A DNA stretch of 30,644 nt, taken from positions 1 through 30,644 of the forward strand of contig DASPTU010000089.1 of the NCBI GenBank assembly GCA_035623255.1, in the 5' to 3' direction. Made by a program: the position numbers and the translations under genes. Under the pieces are notes generated by a model that was not told the origin of the DNA, did not search any database, and saw only the letters and a list, made by a program, of their open reading frames with translations. Numbering within the stretch: position 1 is the first letter of the stretch; each line of letters starts with the position of its first letter. The DNA comes from JAFAGX01 sp035623255 (GTDB taxonomy: Bacteria; Acidobacteriota; Terriglobia; Terriglobales; Acidobacteriaceae). Shown piece after piece: positions 1 to 6,881 of this stretch.

Positions 1-25
1 GAAAAAACCTAGAGGAATAAAGAAT

Positions 26-403
26 ATGTCGAACCTTATCATTGAAAAACTCTTGGCCAAGACGAAACGCACGGATTTCCCTAACTTCGGGCCGGGTGAT
101 TCTGTCCGCGTGCACGTGAAGATTAAGGAGGGTGACAAAGAGCGCTTGCAGGCCTTCGAAGGAGTCGTTATTAAGCGCACCCGTGGTCCCCAGGCCAGCT
201 TCACCGTACGCAAGATCAGCTTCGGTCACGGCGTGGAGCGCATCTTCCCTGAGAGCTCACGTGTGATCGACAAAGTGGATCTGATCCGATCATCCAAAGT
301 CCGGCGCGCGAAGCTTTATTATCTGCGGAACCTGCGTGGTAAGGCTGCCCGCCTGCGCGACGTGGAGCGGGAGCAGCCGATGGCCGAAGCGGCGACCAAG
401 TAG
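26..403 (+). CDS. rplS: 50S ribosomal protein L19
   Basis: Encodes L19, a large-subunit protein at the interface with the 30S subunit. The 125-residue length fits the family. The family-typical core is visible: a basic stretch around residues 35-50 with FEGVVIKR, then FTVRKISFGHGVERIFP around residues 59-75, followed by a basic tail rich in R and K. The last ~15 residues (EREQPMAEAATK) are an acidic/alanine extension of low conservation. The ATG start is preceded by an AGAGGA ribosome-binding site about ten bases upstream. In many bacteria rplS ends the rpsP-rimM-trmD-rplS operon; the other members would lie just left of the window. A hairpin terminator follows at 464-485, separating it from the next gene. 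Identification is near certain. Confidence 0.97.
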   Translation: MSNLIIEKLLAKTKRTDFPNFGPGDSVRVHVKIKEGDKERLQAFEGVVIKRTRGPQASFTVRKISFGHGVERIFPESSRVIDKVDLIRSSKVRRAKLYYLRNLRGKAARLRDVEREQPMAEAATK

Positions 404-463
404 CTTCAGCGGCAGGTTTGCCAATGAGTGCCGGACTCTTTCTATCACCCGCGTATCATCCCC

Positions 464-485
464 AACACGGCTTTAGTCGTGTTTT
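464..485 (+). terminator. Rho-independent terminator after rplS
   Basis: Six perfect pairs join AACACG (464-469) to CGTGTT (478-483). The stem extends by a G-T wobble and a C-G pair to a TTTA loop. The stem runs straight into TTTT at 482-485 and then a T-rich stretch. It lies 61 bases past the rplS stop and before the promoter of the GntR gene, which is where an operon boundary is expected. Confidence 0.6.
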
Positions 486-506
486 GTAAATTCTTCTGCA
501 AAAATC

Positions 507-536
507 TGTACACCTGCTTGACACTGTGGGTATAAT
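507..536 (+). promoter_or_regulatory. Probable sigma70-type promoter of the oxalate operon
   Basis: A perfect -10 box TATAAT is at 531-536. The best spaced -35 is TGTACA at 507-512 (4 of 6 matches, 18-base spacer). The start of transcription would fall near 543, immediately before the operator-like palindrome at 546-562 and about 30 bases before the GTG start of the regulator. The nearby TTGACA at 518-523 is only 7 bases from the -10 box and cannot act with it. Confidence 0.55.
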
Positions 537-545
537 GCGCTGGTC

Positions 546-562
546 TACTTATCGGACCAGTT
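546..562 (+). promoter_or_regulatory. FadR-like operator at the transcription start
   Basis: These 17 bases match 13 of the 16 fixed positions of the FadR-type palindrome AACTGGTCNGACCAGTT. The right half GACCAGTT (555-562) is perfect. They match 5 of 6 fixed positions of the FadR-subfamily core TNGTNNNACNA. A second register is also symmetric: CTGGTC at 540-545 and GACCAG at 555-560. The site overlaps the predicted transcription start and precedes the gene for a FadR-type GntR regulator. Inference: it is an autoregulatory repressor site for the operon, with an operon metabolite as likely inducer. Confidence 0.5.
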
Positions 563-571
563 GGAGCTCAG

Positions 572-1285
572 GTGCCAGAAGAGACGGTCCAGTCCGGGTT
601 CGAGTCCATACGTCGCAATAAGGTTTACGAGGAAGTAGCTCGCCAACTCGAGCGCCTGATCCTCACCAAACTCCACCCAGGCGACAAACTTCCCTCCGAA
701 CGTGAATTGGCTGAGAGCCTGGGCGTCAGCCGCAGTTCCATTCGTGACGCCATTCGCAGTCTGGAATTGGTCGGTTTGGTAGAGCCACGGCAGGGTTCCG
801 GAACCGTCGTCCGTGAAATCTCAGCCGAAACTTTGATGAACCCGCTCACCAGCGTGCTGCGGCACAAGATCGAACTCGTCACCGAGCTCATTGATTTCCG
901 GAAGATGCTCGAGCCGCCCCTTGCCGCTCGTGCTGCCACGCATGCCTCCGCGGAAGAACTTGAAGAAATGGAAGAGATTCTCCACCGTCAGGAAGCCAAG
1001 TTCCGCATCGGAGAACTCGCCGTCGAGGAGGATTCCGAATTCCACTACGCCATCGCGATGGCTTCGGGAAACAGCGTCGTGTTGAAGGTACTCGATTTCC
1101 TGATGGACTTGCTGCGTGACACCCGCGAACGCTCGTTGCAGACGGAAGGGCGTCCTCAGAAGTCACTCGCCGGACACCGAAAAATTCTGGCCGCGATCAA
1201 GAAGCGGGATGCAGAAGCCGCCAAGGCGGCCATGCGGCACCATATTGAAGATGTCGAAGAAATTGTGCTGAACGAGTTTCAATAA
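572..1285 (+). CDS. FadR-type GntR transcriptional regulator (FCD domain)
   Basis: DNA-binding regulator, 237 residues, the normal length for the FadR/FCD branch of GntR. The N-terminal winged helix spans about residues 15-82: the PGDKLPSERELAESLGVSR block is at 36-54, the recognition helix SRSSIRDAIRSLE at 53-65, and the wing ends at GSGTVV (75-80). The C-terminal FCD effector domain covers about 95-228. It keeps the metal-binding set seen in this family: D154, H158, H202 and H224. Translation starts at GTG, with GGAG five bases upstream. Only 14 bases separate it from the oxidoreductase gene, so it is the first gene of that operon and probably its local regulator. A FadR-like palindrome lies just before it. 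The ligand cannot be read from sequence; oxalate or a related small acid is inferred from the neighbours. Confidence 0.9.
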   Translation: MPEETVQSGFESIRRNKVYEEVARQLERLILTKLHPGDKLPSERELAESLGVSRSSIRDAIRSLELVGLVEPRQGSGTVVREISAETLMNPLTSVLRHKIELVTELIDFRKMLEPPLAARAATHASAEELEEMEEILHRQEAKFRIGELAVEEDSEFHYAIAMASGNSVVLKVLDFLMDLLRDTRERSLQTEGRPQKSLAGHRKILAAIKKRDAEAAKAAMRHHIEDVEEIVLNEFQ

Positions 1286-1299
1286 AACGGAGGTTCTTC

Positions 1300-2472
1300 A
1301 TGGGCCGGCTATTCGCAATCGAGGTTATTTATCGCGGGATCTTTCAGAAGACTCTGGGCACCAGGCTTACGCGGGGCGTCGTCCTGGCTGCTCACCATGA
1401 TGGCAAGGTCGGAATTTCATTTGGCCGGTACGGAGACAGCCCCGAGCGCAATGGCATTCCCGCCAAGAGTTTCGCCATCGTAGCCACCGACCAACAGACG
1501 CTCGAGGAAGGGATGGCGAAGTATGAGCCCAAAGAAGTCGACGTCACCATCGCCGTCGATGACACGCTCTGCAAGGGCGTCGAGTCGTGGGCCTGGTACG
1601 GGTTGCAGCCTGTCAATAAATTGCTCAAGCCGGGCGGGACACTGATCGTGACCTCACTGGAAAAGCCGGAAGTGCTGCTCGAAATGGCCCATCGCAAGGA
1701 AACCCCGTATCAGTTGGCCATTATTCGCGGTAAGCCCAGCTTTTCCGGGTTGTGGGTCTATAAAGACGATCACACCGACGTCCGGATTCTTGGCGCGCTC
1801 GCCAGGATTCTTCCCGACCTGTTCAGCCTGAAGTCAGTACAGAAGACAATCGTGGAGGAGTGGAAAGATTCGGTCAAGGCAGAATCTGCCGCTCGTTCCT
1901 ATGAGCGGCTGACTACTACCCCGGTCAAGCCCAATCAAGGCAATCCTGAAACTCCCTACAAGTTCAATCTTCCCAAGTGGCATGAAATGGGCGAAGGCAT
2001 CGCCATTCCGTGCATTCCCGCCGGCGGGGCCGTCGAAGACCCTACCTCTCACGCTACTGGTGGCTGGCGTCCGGATCGCAATCCGACATTCAAGAAATTC
2101 ACCACCCGCACCATGCGGCCGGTAGTGAATTTCGACACCTGCATCAAGTGCACACTGTGCTGGCTGCACTGCCCCGATTCCTGCTTTGATGTCACTCCCG
2201 AAGGTTTGTACGACGCAAACATGCTCGCCTGCTGCGGCTGTGGCGTTTGCGAAGCGGTTTGCCCGGTCAAGGATTGCGTCACCATGGTGAACGAATCCGA
2301 ATTCACCAACAACGAAAGTCAATGGGAAGACTGGAGAAAAGACAAACCTGGCTATCAGGCGTGGCTGGCGGACAAAATCAAGACGCGCGAGGTACGGTCC
2401 CATGGCTTCCGCTATCGCGGCCAATACCAAGAGCAGATCCCTGAGATGTTGGAGATTGCAAAGCAAGGTTAA
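1300..2472 (+). CDS. Oxalate oxidoreductase-type 2-oxoacid:ferredoxin oxidoreductase, fused gamma-delta subunit
   Basis: Electron-transfer subunit of a thiamine-pyrophosphate 2-oxoacid:ferredoxin oxidoreductase, 390 residues, cytoplasmic. Residues 1 to about 190 form the gamma domain (start MGRLFAIEVIYRG, then the Rossmann-like AVDDTL and PGGTLIVTS blocks). Residues about 215-345 are a delta-type ferredoxin domain with two [4Fe-4S] motifs: C281-C284-C287-C291-P and C311-C314-C317-C321-P. Separate gamma and delta genes are usual in four-subunit pyruvate enzymes; here they are one chain, as I recall for Moorella oxalate oxidoreductase. The ATG start has GGAGG six bases upstream. It is followed 20 bases later by the alpha gene and then beta. 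The family is certain; oxalate as substrate is inferred from residues in the alpha chain and the downstream transporter. Confidence 0.85.
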   Translation: MGRLFAIEVIYRGIFQKTLGTRLTRGVVLAAHHDGKVGISFGRYGDSPERNGIPAKSFAIVATDQQTLEEGMAKYEPKEVDVTIAVDDTLCKGVESWAWYGLQPVNKLLKPGGTLIVTSLEKPEVLLEMAHRKETPYQLAIIRGKPSFSGLWVYKDDHTDVRILGALARILPDLFSLKSVQKTIVEEWKDSVKAESAARSYERLTTTPVKPNQGNPETPYKFNLPKWHEMGEGIAIPCIPAGGAVEDPTSHATGGWRPDRNPTFKKFTTRTMRPVVNFDTCIKCTLCWLHCPDSCFDVTPEGLYDANMLACCGCGVCEAVCPVKDCVTMVNESEFTNNESQWEDWRKDKPGYQAWLADKIKTREVRSHGFRYRGQYQEQIPEMLEIAKQG

Positions 2473-2492
2473 GCAGCGAGGAGATCATATTT

Positions 2493-3722
2493 ATGGCGAC
2501 GGCCACAGTTGTTGAAGAACAGCGCGGAGTTGAAAAAACTGCACTGATTACCGGAAGCGAGGCCATTGCGGTCGCTTGCAAGCTGGCCGATGTGGACGTA
2601 ATCACGGCTTATCCCATTCGCCCCTATGACACCGTCATGCAGTATGTCGCAAAACTTGTATCCAACGGTGAAATGGATTGCGAATACATTGTCGCCGAGG
2701 GCGAACACTCGCAGTTCGAAATCGTGAAGCATGCCTGCGCCTGTGGCGCTCGCGTCTTCTGCGGGAGCAGCGGCGTCGGCTGGATGTACGCCATGGAAGC
2801 CCTGACCGTTACGCCGGCATTACGTGTTCCTTTGGTATGCATGGTCGGCAATCGCGCACTGGATGATCCCGGAGCGTTCGGCGTTGAGCACAATGACGCG
2901 CTGACGGTCCGTGATCTTGGCTGGCAACTGGTATGGGTCGACAGCGCGCAGGAGGCGCTCGACACAGCCTTGATCGCTTATCGCGTTTCCGAAGACCGGC
3001 GCATCTTCTTGCCTTGTGCGATTAGTTGCGACGGCGCCTTCCTTACCCACTCGCAAGCCTTGGTAAAGATTCCTTCGCAAGAAAAAGTCAACGAATTCCT
3101 GCCTCGATACAACCGCGCAGACCTCCTGCTTCACCCTGACAATCCCATTACGGTGGCGCCCCAGGGTAACGAGGACTGGGTGATGGAGATTCGGCGCCAG
3201 AACTACGCAGCCATGGAGCGCGTTTCCCATGTCCTGCGTGAGGCATATGCCGATTTCGAGCGTATCTTCGGGCGCTCGTACGGAAATCCATTCTTCGAGG
3301 AATATCAGACCGATGATGCCGACATTGTGTTAATGGGTATGGGCACTTTGTCCACTCCGGTGAAAGTTGCCATACGGAAGATGCGTAAAGAAGGCAAGAA
3401 GGTCGGCTTCGTGCGCATGCGCTGGTTCCGTCCGTTTGCGGCCGAGGAGCTGGCAAAATCGCTGCAACGTTTTAAGGCGATCGGCGTGATTGATCGCGAC
3501 TATTCCTTCGGTTCCCCTTACATGAGTGGAGTGCTGACTAACGATGTCCGCACCGCTCTATATTCGGCCCCCGGACCGAAGCTGCCGGTTTTAGGTTTCA
3601 TCGCCGGCCTCGGTGGGCGCGAAGTCACCGTGCCCGATGTGGAAAAAGTAACCGAGTTTGTCTATGAAGCGGCGGCTGGCAAGAAGCAGCCGCTGACCAG
3701 GTGGATTGGATTGCGCGAGTAG
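2493..3722 (+). CDS. Oxalate oxidoreductase-type 2-oxoacid:ferredoxin oxidoreductase, alpha subunit
   Basis: Alpha subunit (domains I and II) of the same enzyme, 409 residues. Pyruvate ferredoxin oxidoreductases have YPITP near the N-terminus, where the Thr contacts pyruvate. This protein has YPIRP with Arg43. Further on, NRALDDPGAFG supplies Arg121, Asp124 and Phe129. From memory, oxalate oxidoreductase of Moorella thermoacetica uses Arg31, Arg109, Asp112 and Phe117 to bind oxalate and move its switch loop. All four positions here are offset by exactly 12, a strong sign of an oxalate enzyme rather than a pyruvate or branched-chain one. The Glu of VAEGEH (about 69) probably contacts the thiamine cofactor. 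Domain II begins near residue 270 (ADIVLMGMGTLSTPVK). A GAGGAG ribosome-binding site lies before the ATG. No biochemistry can be read directly from sequence, so the substrate remains an inference. Confidence 0.85.
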   Translation: MATATVVEEQRGVEKTALITGSEAIAVACKLADVDVITAYPIRPYDTVMQYVAKLVSNGEMDCEYIVAEGEHSQFEIVKHACACGARVFCGSSGVGWMYAMEALTVTPALRVPLVCMVGNRALDDPGAFGVEHNDALTVRDLGWQLVWVDSAQEALDTALIAYRVSEDRRIFLPCAISCDGAFLTHSQALVKIPSQEKVNEFLPRYNRADLLLHPDNPITVAPQGNEDWVMEIRRQNYAAMERVSHVLREAYADFERIFGRSYGNPFFEEYQTDDADIVLMGMGTLSTPVKVAIRKMRKEGKKVGFVRMRWFRPFAAEELAKSLQRFKAIGVIDRDYSFGSPYMSGVLTNDVRTALYSAPGPKLPVLGFIAGLGGREVTVPDVEKVTEFVYEAAAGKKQPLTRWIGLRE

Positions 3723-3779
3723 CTGCAAGTCCGCCCAATACTGAGGCTGAACGCAGCTCCCCGATTGACGGAAGTTTCG

Positions 3780-3800
3780 CTGATGTGTTTCGACCATCAG
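3780..3800 (+). promoter_or_regulatory. Small hairpin just before the beta-subunit ribosome-binding site
   Basis: CTGATG (3780-3785) and CATCAG (3795-3800) are perfect inverted repeats around a 9-base loop. The hairpin ends directly against the AAAGGA ribosome-binding site at 3801-3806. It sits in the 93-base gap between alpha and beta, the longest gap between the three enzyme genes. It has no T-tract, so it is not a terminator. It could tune translation or mRNA stability; this is inference. Confidence 0.3.
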
Positions 3801-3815
3801 AAAGGATGCGGAGTT

Positions 3816-4844
3816 ATGGCGACGTACATTCAGATCGATCCGACTCAGAAGCTGGATCCTTTCAAGTCAGTGAAGAAGCTGCCCTTGGAAGAATTCTTCA
3901 CCTCGGGGCACCGGACGTGTCAGGGCTGCGAGTCGGCTCTCGTTATGAAGATGATGGCTAAGGCTGCTGGTCCGCGTACGATTGTGCTCGGCAGCACCGG
4001 CTGCATGTATGTGGCGAACACGACATACTACAGCACCGCCTGGGTCGTGCCCTGGATGCACACTCAGCTTGGCAGCAGCGGGTCGGCGGCCCTTGGCACA
4101 TCGGCGGCACTGAAAGCCCTCATGCGCAAGGGCAAGATGAAGAAAGAGCCCATCAACGTCATAGCCTTCTGCGGCGATGGCGGCGGCGCGGACATGGGTG
4201 TCGGCGCGATCTCCGCAACTCTCACGCACGCCGAATACAACTGCCTCATCTTGATGTATGACAACGAGTCGTACGCCAACACCGACATTCAGCTCTCGGG
4301 CAGCACTCCGTGGGGAGCGAATACCACCTTCAGTACCCCCGGCAGCGTGAAGCGAATCATGCATCGCCGCTGGAAGAAGAACATGGCTGGCATGATGGCA
4401 GCGGGACATCCCGAATGCAAATATGTGTCCACTATTTGCATGTCGTATGGCTTGCATGGCATGAATTCCATCCGCAAAGCGCTCGCCATCGGCGGACCGA
4501 CCTTCATCCATTCCCTCGACCCTTGCCCAAAGGGCTGGGATTACGATCCTTACCTCTCTCACGAAATGGGTGAATTGGCGGTGAACACCGGCGTGTGGCC
4601 GCTGTACGAGGTGGAAAATGGCGTGCTCCGCTTGACTGGCAGGACGCAGCAGATTGCGCGCGGCAAGATCAAGCGTCAGCCGGTTCGAGATTATTTATTG
4701 AAGCAGGGACGTTTTGCGCACTTTACTGACGATGATATCGACTACTTCCAACACAAAGTGGACGAAATGTGGGAAAAGTGGCTAGTCCCGGGTGTGATTC
4801 CATTCCGGCATGAGGTGGAAGGAGACGGCGGTCCTTCAGAGTAA
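3816..4844 (+). CDS. Oxalate oxidoreductase-type 2-oxoacid:ferredoxin oxidoreductase, beta subunit (TPP-binding)
   Basis: Thiamine-pyrophosphate-binding subunit that also holds the proximal [4Fe-4S] cluster, 342 residues. The cofactor motif is GDGGGADMGVG (residues 120-130), running on to YDNESYANT (148-156) with the Asn residues that close the TPP motif. Cluster ligands are C35, C38 and C63, with a fourth Cys near 208 (ICMSYG). The reading frame is open further upstream to a TTG at 3765, but the ATG at 3816 is preferred: AAAGGA lies nine bases before it and the extra 17 residues look unlike the family. It ends 106 bases before the transporter gene. The fold and cofactor are certain. The substrate follows from the alpha chain, which carries the distinguishing residues. 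Confidence 0.87.
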   Translation: MATYIQIDPTQKLDPFKSVKKLPLEEFFTSGHRTCQGCESALVMKMMAKAAGPRTIVLGSTGCMYVANTTYYSTAWVVPWMHTQLGSSGSAALGTSAALKALMRKGKMKKEPINVIAFCGDGGGADMGVGAISATLTHAEYNCLILMYDNESYANTDIQLSGSTPWGANTTFSTPGSVKRIMHRRWKKNMAGMMAAGHPECKYVSTICMSYGLHGMNSIRKALAIGGPTFIHSLDPCPKGWDYDPYLSHEMGELAVNTGVWPLYEVENGVLRLTGRTQQIARGKIKRQPVRDYLLKQGRFAHFTDDDIDYFQHKVDEMWEKWLVPGVIPFRHEVEGDGGPSE

Positions 4845-4950
4845 TCGGGCGCTGCTCGGGTCCTGTTTACTTCACACCTGTACCTGGTGGCGTTCATCGC
4901 GCCTCGGGAACTAGTGGTAGAGAACTACTAGCTGCCCAGGAGGTGTTTCT

Positions 4951-6276
4951 ATGGCCGGTTCCGTAGATTCCGTCGCTTCGCAACCCAAGGTCATCAATCG
5001 CTGGATACAGATGGTCTCCTGCATTATCGCGATGATGGCGATCGCAAACCTGCAGTATGCCTGGACCCTTTTCACAAAACCCCTAACCACAAGCTTGCAC
5101 GCGACCCTGGCCGCCGTACAGGTTGCCTTTGCTGCCTTTATCTTCGCCGAAACCTGGTTGGTGCCTTTTGAAGGCTATCTGATTGATCGACTCGGTCCCA
5201 GACTGGTGATCGGAATCGGCGGCTTGCTCGTTGGAGCGGGCTGGATCGGTTCTGGTTACGCAAACACCGTTACTGGCTTGTACATCTGGTATGCGCTCGG
5301 GGGTGTCGGCGCTGGTGCTGTATACGGCGGATGCACTGGTAACGTCCTCAAGTGGTTTCCGGATCACCGCGGCCTTTGTGCCGGAATCGTATCCGGCGCA
5401 TATGGCATCGGCACAGCCGTGACCGTCGATCCTATCGCCAACATGATCAAAGCATCCGGTTATCGTCATGCGTTTATCTTTTGGGGAATCGTTCAGGGCA
5501 TCATCGTGACCGTGGCCGCGATGTTTATCGTCGCACCGCCTAAAGGTTGGCTCCCGAAGGACTGGAAGCCAACAGCGAAAGTCCGCCAAAGCACGCGTGA
5601 TATGGCTTGGTGGGAGATGGTGAAACAACCCTCTTTCTACGCAATTTACGTCATGATGACGCTGGTGGCTTTCGGCGGCCTGGTCGTCACTGCCCAGCTT
5701 AAAGAGATTGCCAGCTTCTACAAGGTCGACAAAGTGATTGTCGCCTGGGGAATGTCGGCCTCCATTCTGGCAATTCAGTTGAATCGAATCGTGAATGGAA
5801 TTACCCGGCCCCTCTGGGGTTGGATCTCTGACCACATCGGCCGAGAAAACGCCATGTTCAGTGCCTTCTTAATTGAAGGCCTGGCCATCTACGCCTGGTT
5901 ACAGACCATCAATAGGCCGGTAATGTTTGTGCTCTTGTCCAGCCTGGTGTTCTTCGCCTGGGGCGAGATTTTCTCCCTCTTCCCCTCGATCACCGCCGAT
6001 CTCTACGGCAGGAAATGGGCCACGACCAACTATGGCCTCGTTTACACTTCCAAAGGTACCGCCTCGATCTTCGCCGCTCCCCTTGCGGCTTATGTCATGC
6101 TGAAGACGGGCTCCTGGGTACCTGTCTTCTACGTCATGATTGCTTGCGACATAACCGCTGCATTCATGGCATTGCTCTGGCTGAAGCCATTGGCAGCACG
6201 TACCATTGGTGCGGACCACTTGGCAGCGCCGGCCGTTTCAAGCGCCCCCCAACCCGCGGCCAAAGGCGTGGCTTAG
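4951..6276 (+). CDS. OxlT-type oxalate/formate antiporter-family MFS transporter
   Basis: Inner-membrane carrier of the major facilitator superfamily, 441 residues with about 12 membrane segments and a cytoplasmic loop near 195-222. It resembles the oxalate:formate antiporter of Oxalobacter formigenes throughout: LQYAWTLFTKPL at 34-45, the loop motif DRLGPR at 79-84, and WGWISDHIGR at 289-298. OxlT binds oxalate with Arg272 and Lys355. The matching residues are present here as Arg286 (GITRPLWG) and Lys368 (YTSKGTAS). Trp337 and Tyr125 also match pocket aromatics, while OxlT Tyr328 is replaced by Phe341. A near-ideal AGGAGGTG ribosome-binding site lies five bases before the ATG, suggesting strong translation. 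As the last gene of the operon it is the likely importer of oxalate. The exchanged ion is unknown, because the adjacent enzyme makes CO2 and not formate. Confidence 0.87.
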   Translation: MAGSVDSVASQPKVINRWIQMVSCIIAMMAIANLQYAWTLFTKPLTTSLHATLAAVQVAFAAFIFAETWLVPFEGYLIDRLGPRLVIGIGGLLVGAGWIGSGYANTVTGLYIWYALGGVGAGAVYGGCTGNVLKWFPDHRGLCAGIVSGAYGIGTAVTVDPIANMIKASGYRHAFIFWGIVQGIIVTVAAMFIVAPPKGWLPKDWKPTAKVRQSTRDMAWWEMVKQPSFYAIYVMMTLVAFGGLVVTAQLKEIASFYKVDKVIVAWGMSASILAIQLNRIVNGITRPLWGWISDHIGRENAMFSAFLIEGLAIYAWLQTINRPVMFVLLSSLVFFAWGEIFSLFPSITADLYGRKWATTNYGLVYTSKGTASIFAAPLAAYVMLKTGSWVPVFYVMIACDITAAFMALLWLKPLAARTIGADHLAAPAVSSAPQPAAKGVA

Positions 6277-6292
6277 TGCACTCAACATAACG

Positions 6293-6321
6293 CGGGGCCG
6301 CAGCTCAAATGCTCGGCCCCG
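6293..6321 (+). terminator. Strong hairpin ending the oxalate operon
   Basis: CGGGGCCG (6293-6300) pairs perfectly with CGGCCCCG (6314-6321). After one bulged base, AGC and GCT add three more pairs. It lies 16 bases past the transporter stop. There is no T-run after it, so it is either an atypical terminator or an RNA-stabilising 3' hairpin. Confidence 0.45.
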
Positions 6322-6363
6322 TATCCCCAGAAGCTGGCGCCGAATCTTTCGACGGTGACGAAT

Positions 6364-6392
6364 TTCACTTTTTTCGCCTTCTTGGATAGGAT
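6364..6392 (+). promoter_or_regulatory. Possible promoter of the molybdenum hydroxylase genes
   Basis: TTCACT (6364-6369) and TAGGAT (6387-6392) each match 4 of 6 bases of the sigma70 boxes, with the ideal 17-base spacing. Transcription would start near 6399, leaving a short leader of about 20 bases before the ATG at 6420. No clear Shine-Dalgarno is seen before that ATG, only an A-run. Confidence 0.35.
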
Positions 6393-6419
6393 GACTGCCG
6401 GATCACCCATTCAAAAAAG

Positions 6420-6881
6420 ATGGCAGACATCACTCTTCGGGTTAACGGTAGTGAACGCAAGGTAAGCGTCGCGCCTGACACTCCGCTCCTTTGGGTTCTT
6501 CGCGACACTTTGGAGCTCACCGGCACCAAATTCGGATGCGGCGCGGGCCTCTGCGGCGCCTGCACCGTGCATTTGGACGGGGCTGCAACGCGCTCATGTT
6601 CAATTCCCGTTTCTCAAGCTTCTGGAAAGAACATCACTACGATTGAAGGTCTGTCGGCAAATGGCTTACATGCCCTTCAACGGGCCTGGATCGCAGAGCA
6701 GGTTCCGCAGTGTGGTTACTGCCAAACCGGTCAGATCATGACCGCTGCCGCTTTGCTCGCCAAAACTCCGCAGCCCTCGGATGACCAAATCACCCAAGCT
6801 ATGAATGGAAATCTCTGCCGTTGCGGAACCTATGACCGGATTCGCCGCGCCATTCATCGCGCAGCGGGAGGCTCAAAATGA
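6420..6881 (+). CDS. Molybdenum hydroxylase small subunit, two [2Fe-2S] clusters (IorA type)
   Basis: Iron-sulfur subunit of a xanthine-oxidase-family molybdenum hydroxylase, 153 residues, the normal size. The N-terminal plant-type ferredoxin domain binds one [2Fe-2S] through C40, C45, C48 and C60 (the FGCGAGLCGACTVH block). The helical C-terminal domain binds the second through C98, C101, C133 and C135 (QCGYCQTGQ and CRCGTY). It passes electrons from the molybdenum centre to an acceptor. The stop codon overlaps the ATG of the large subunit (ATGA), so the two are translationally coupled. The two-gene arrangement without a flavin subunit matches the isoquinoline 1-oxidoreductase/aldehyde dehydrogenase group. 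The substrate is unknown. Confidence 0.93.
   Translation: MADITLRVNGSERKVSVAPDTPLLWVLRDTLELTGTKFGCGAGLCGACTVHLDGAATRSCSIPVSQASGKNITTIEGLSANGLHALQRAWIAEQVPQCGYCQTGQIMTAAALLAKTPQPSDDQITQAMNGNLCRCGTYDRIRRAIHRAAGGSK

Noticed and set aside
518..523. TTGACA resembling a perfect -35 box
   Set aside because: It is only 7 bases from the TATAAT at 531-536; no -10 box is found 16-18 bases downstream, so it cannot form a normal promoter.
1834..2466. 210-codon open frame on the minus strand
   Set aside because: It lies wholly antisense to the gamma-delta gene with its clear cluster motifs; its translation has no family features.
3765..3815. Upstream TTG start extending the beta subunit by 17 residues
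   Set aside because: No ribosome-binding site precedes it and the extension includes the region of the hairpin; the ATG at 3816 has AAAGGA at good distance.
3867..4562. 231-codon open frame on the minus strand
   Set aside because: Antisense to the beta subunit gene; composition is that of a reversed high-GC gene.
1300..4844. Annotation as pyruvate or 2-oxoisovalerate ferredoxin oxidoreductase
   Set aside because: YPIRP replaces YPITP and the Arg/Asp/Phe switch-loop set is present, with an OxlT-type carrier in the operon; oxalate explains these better.
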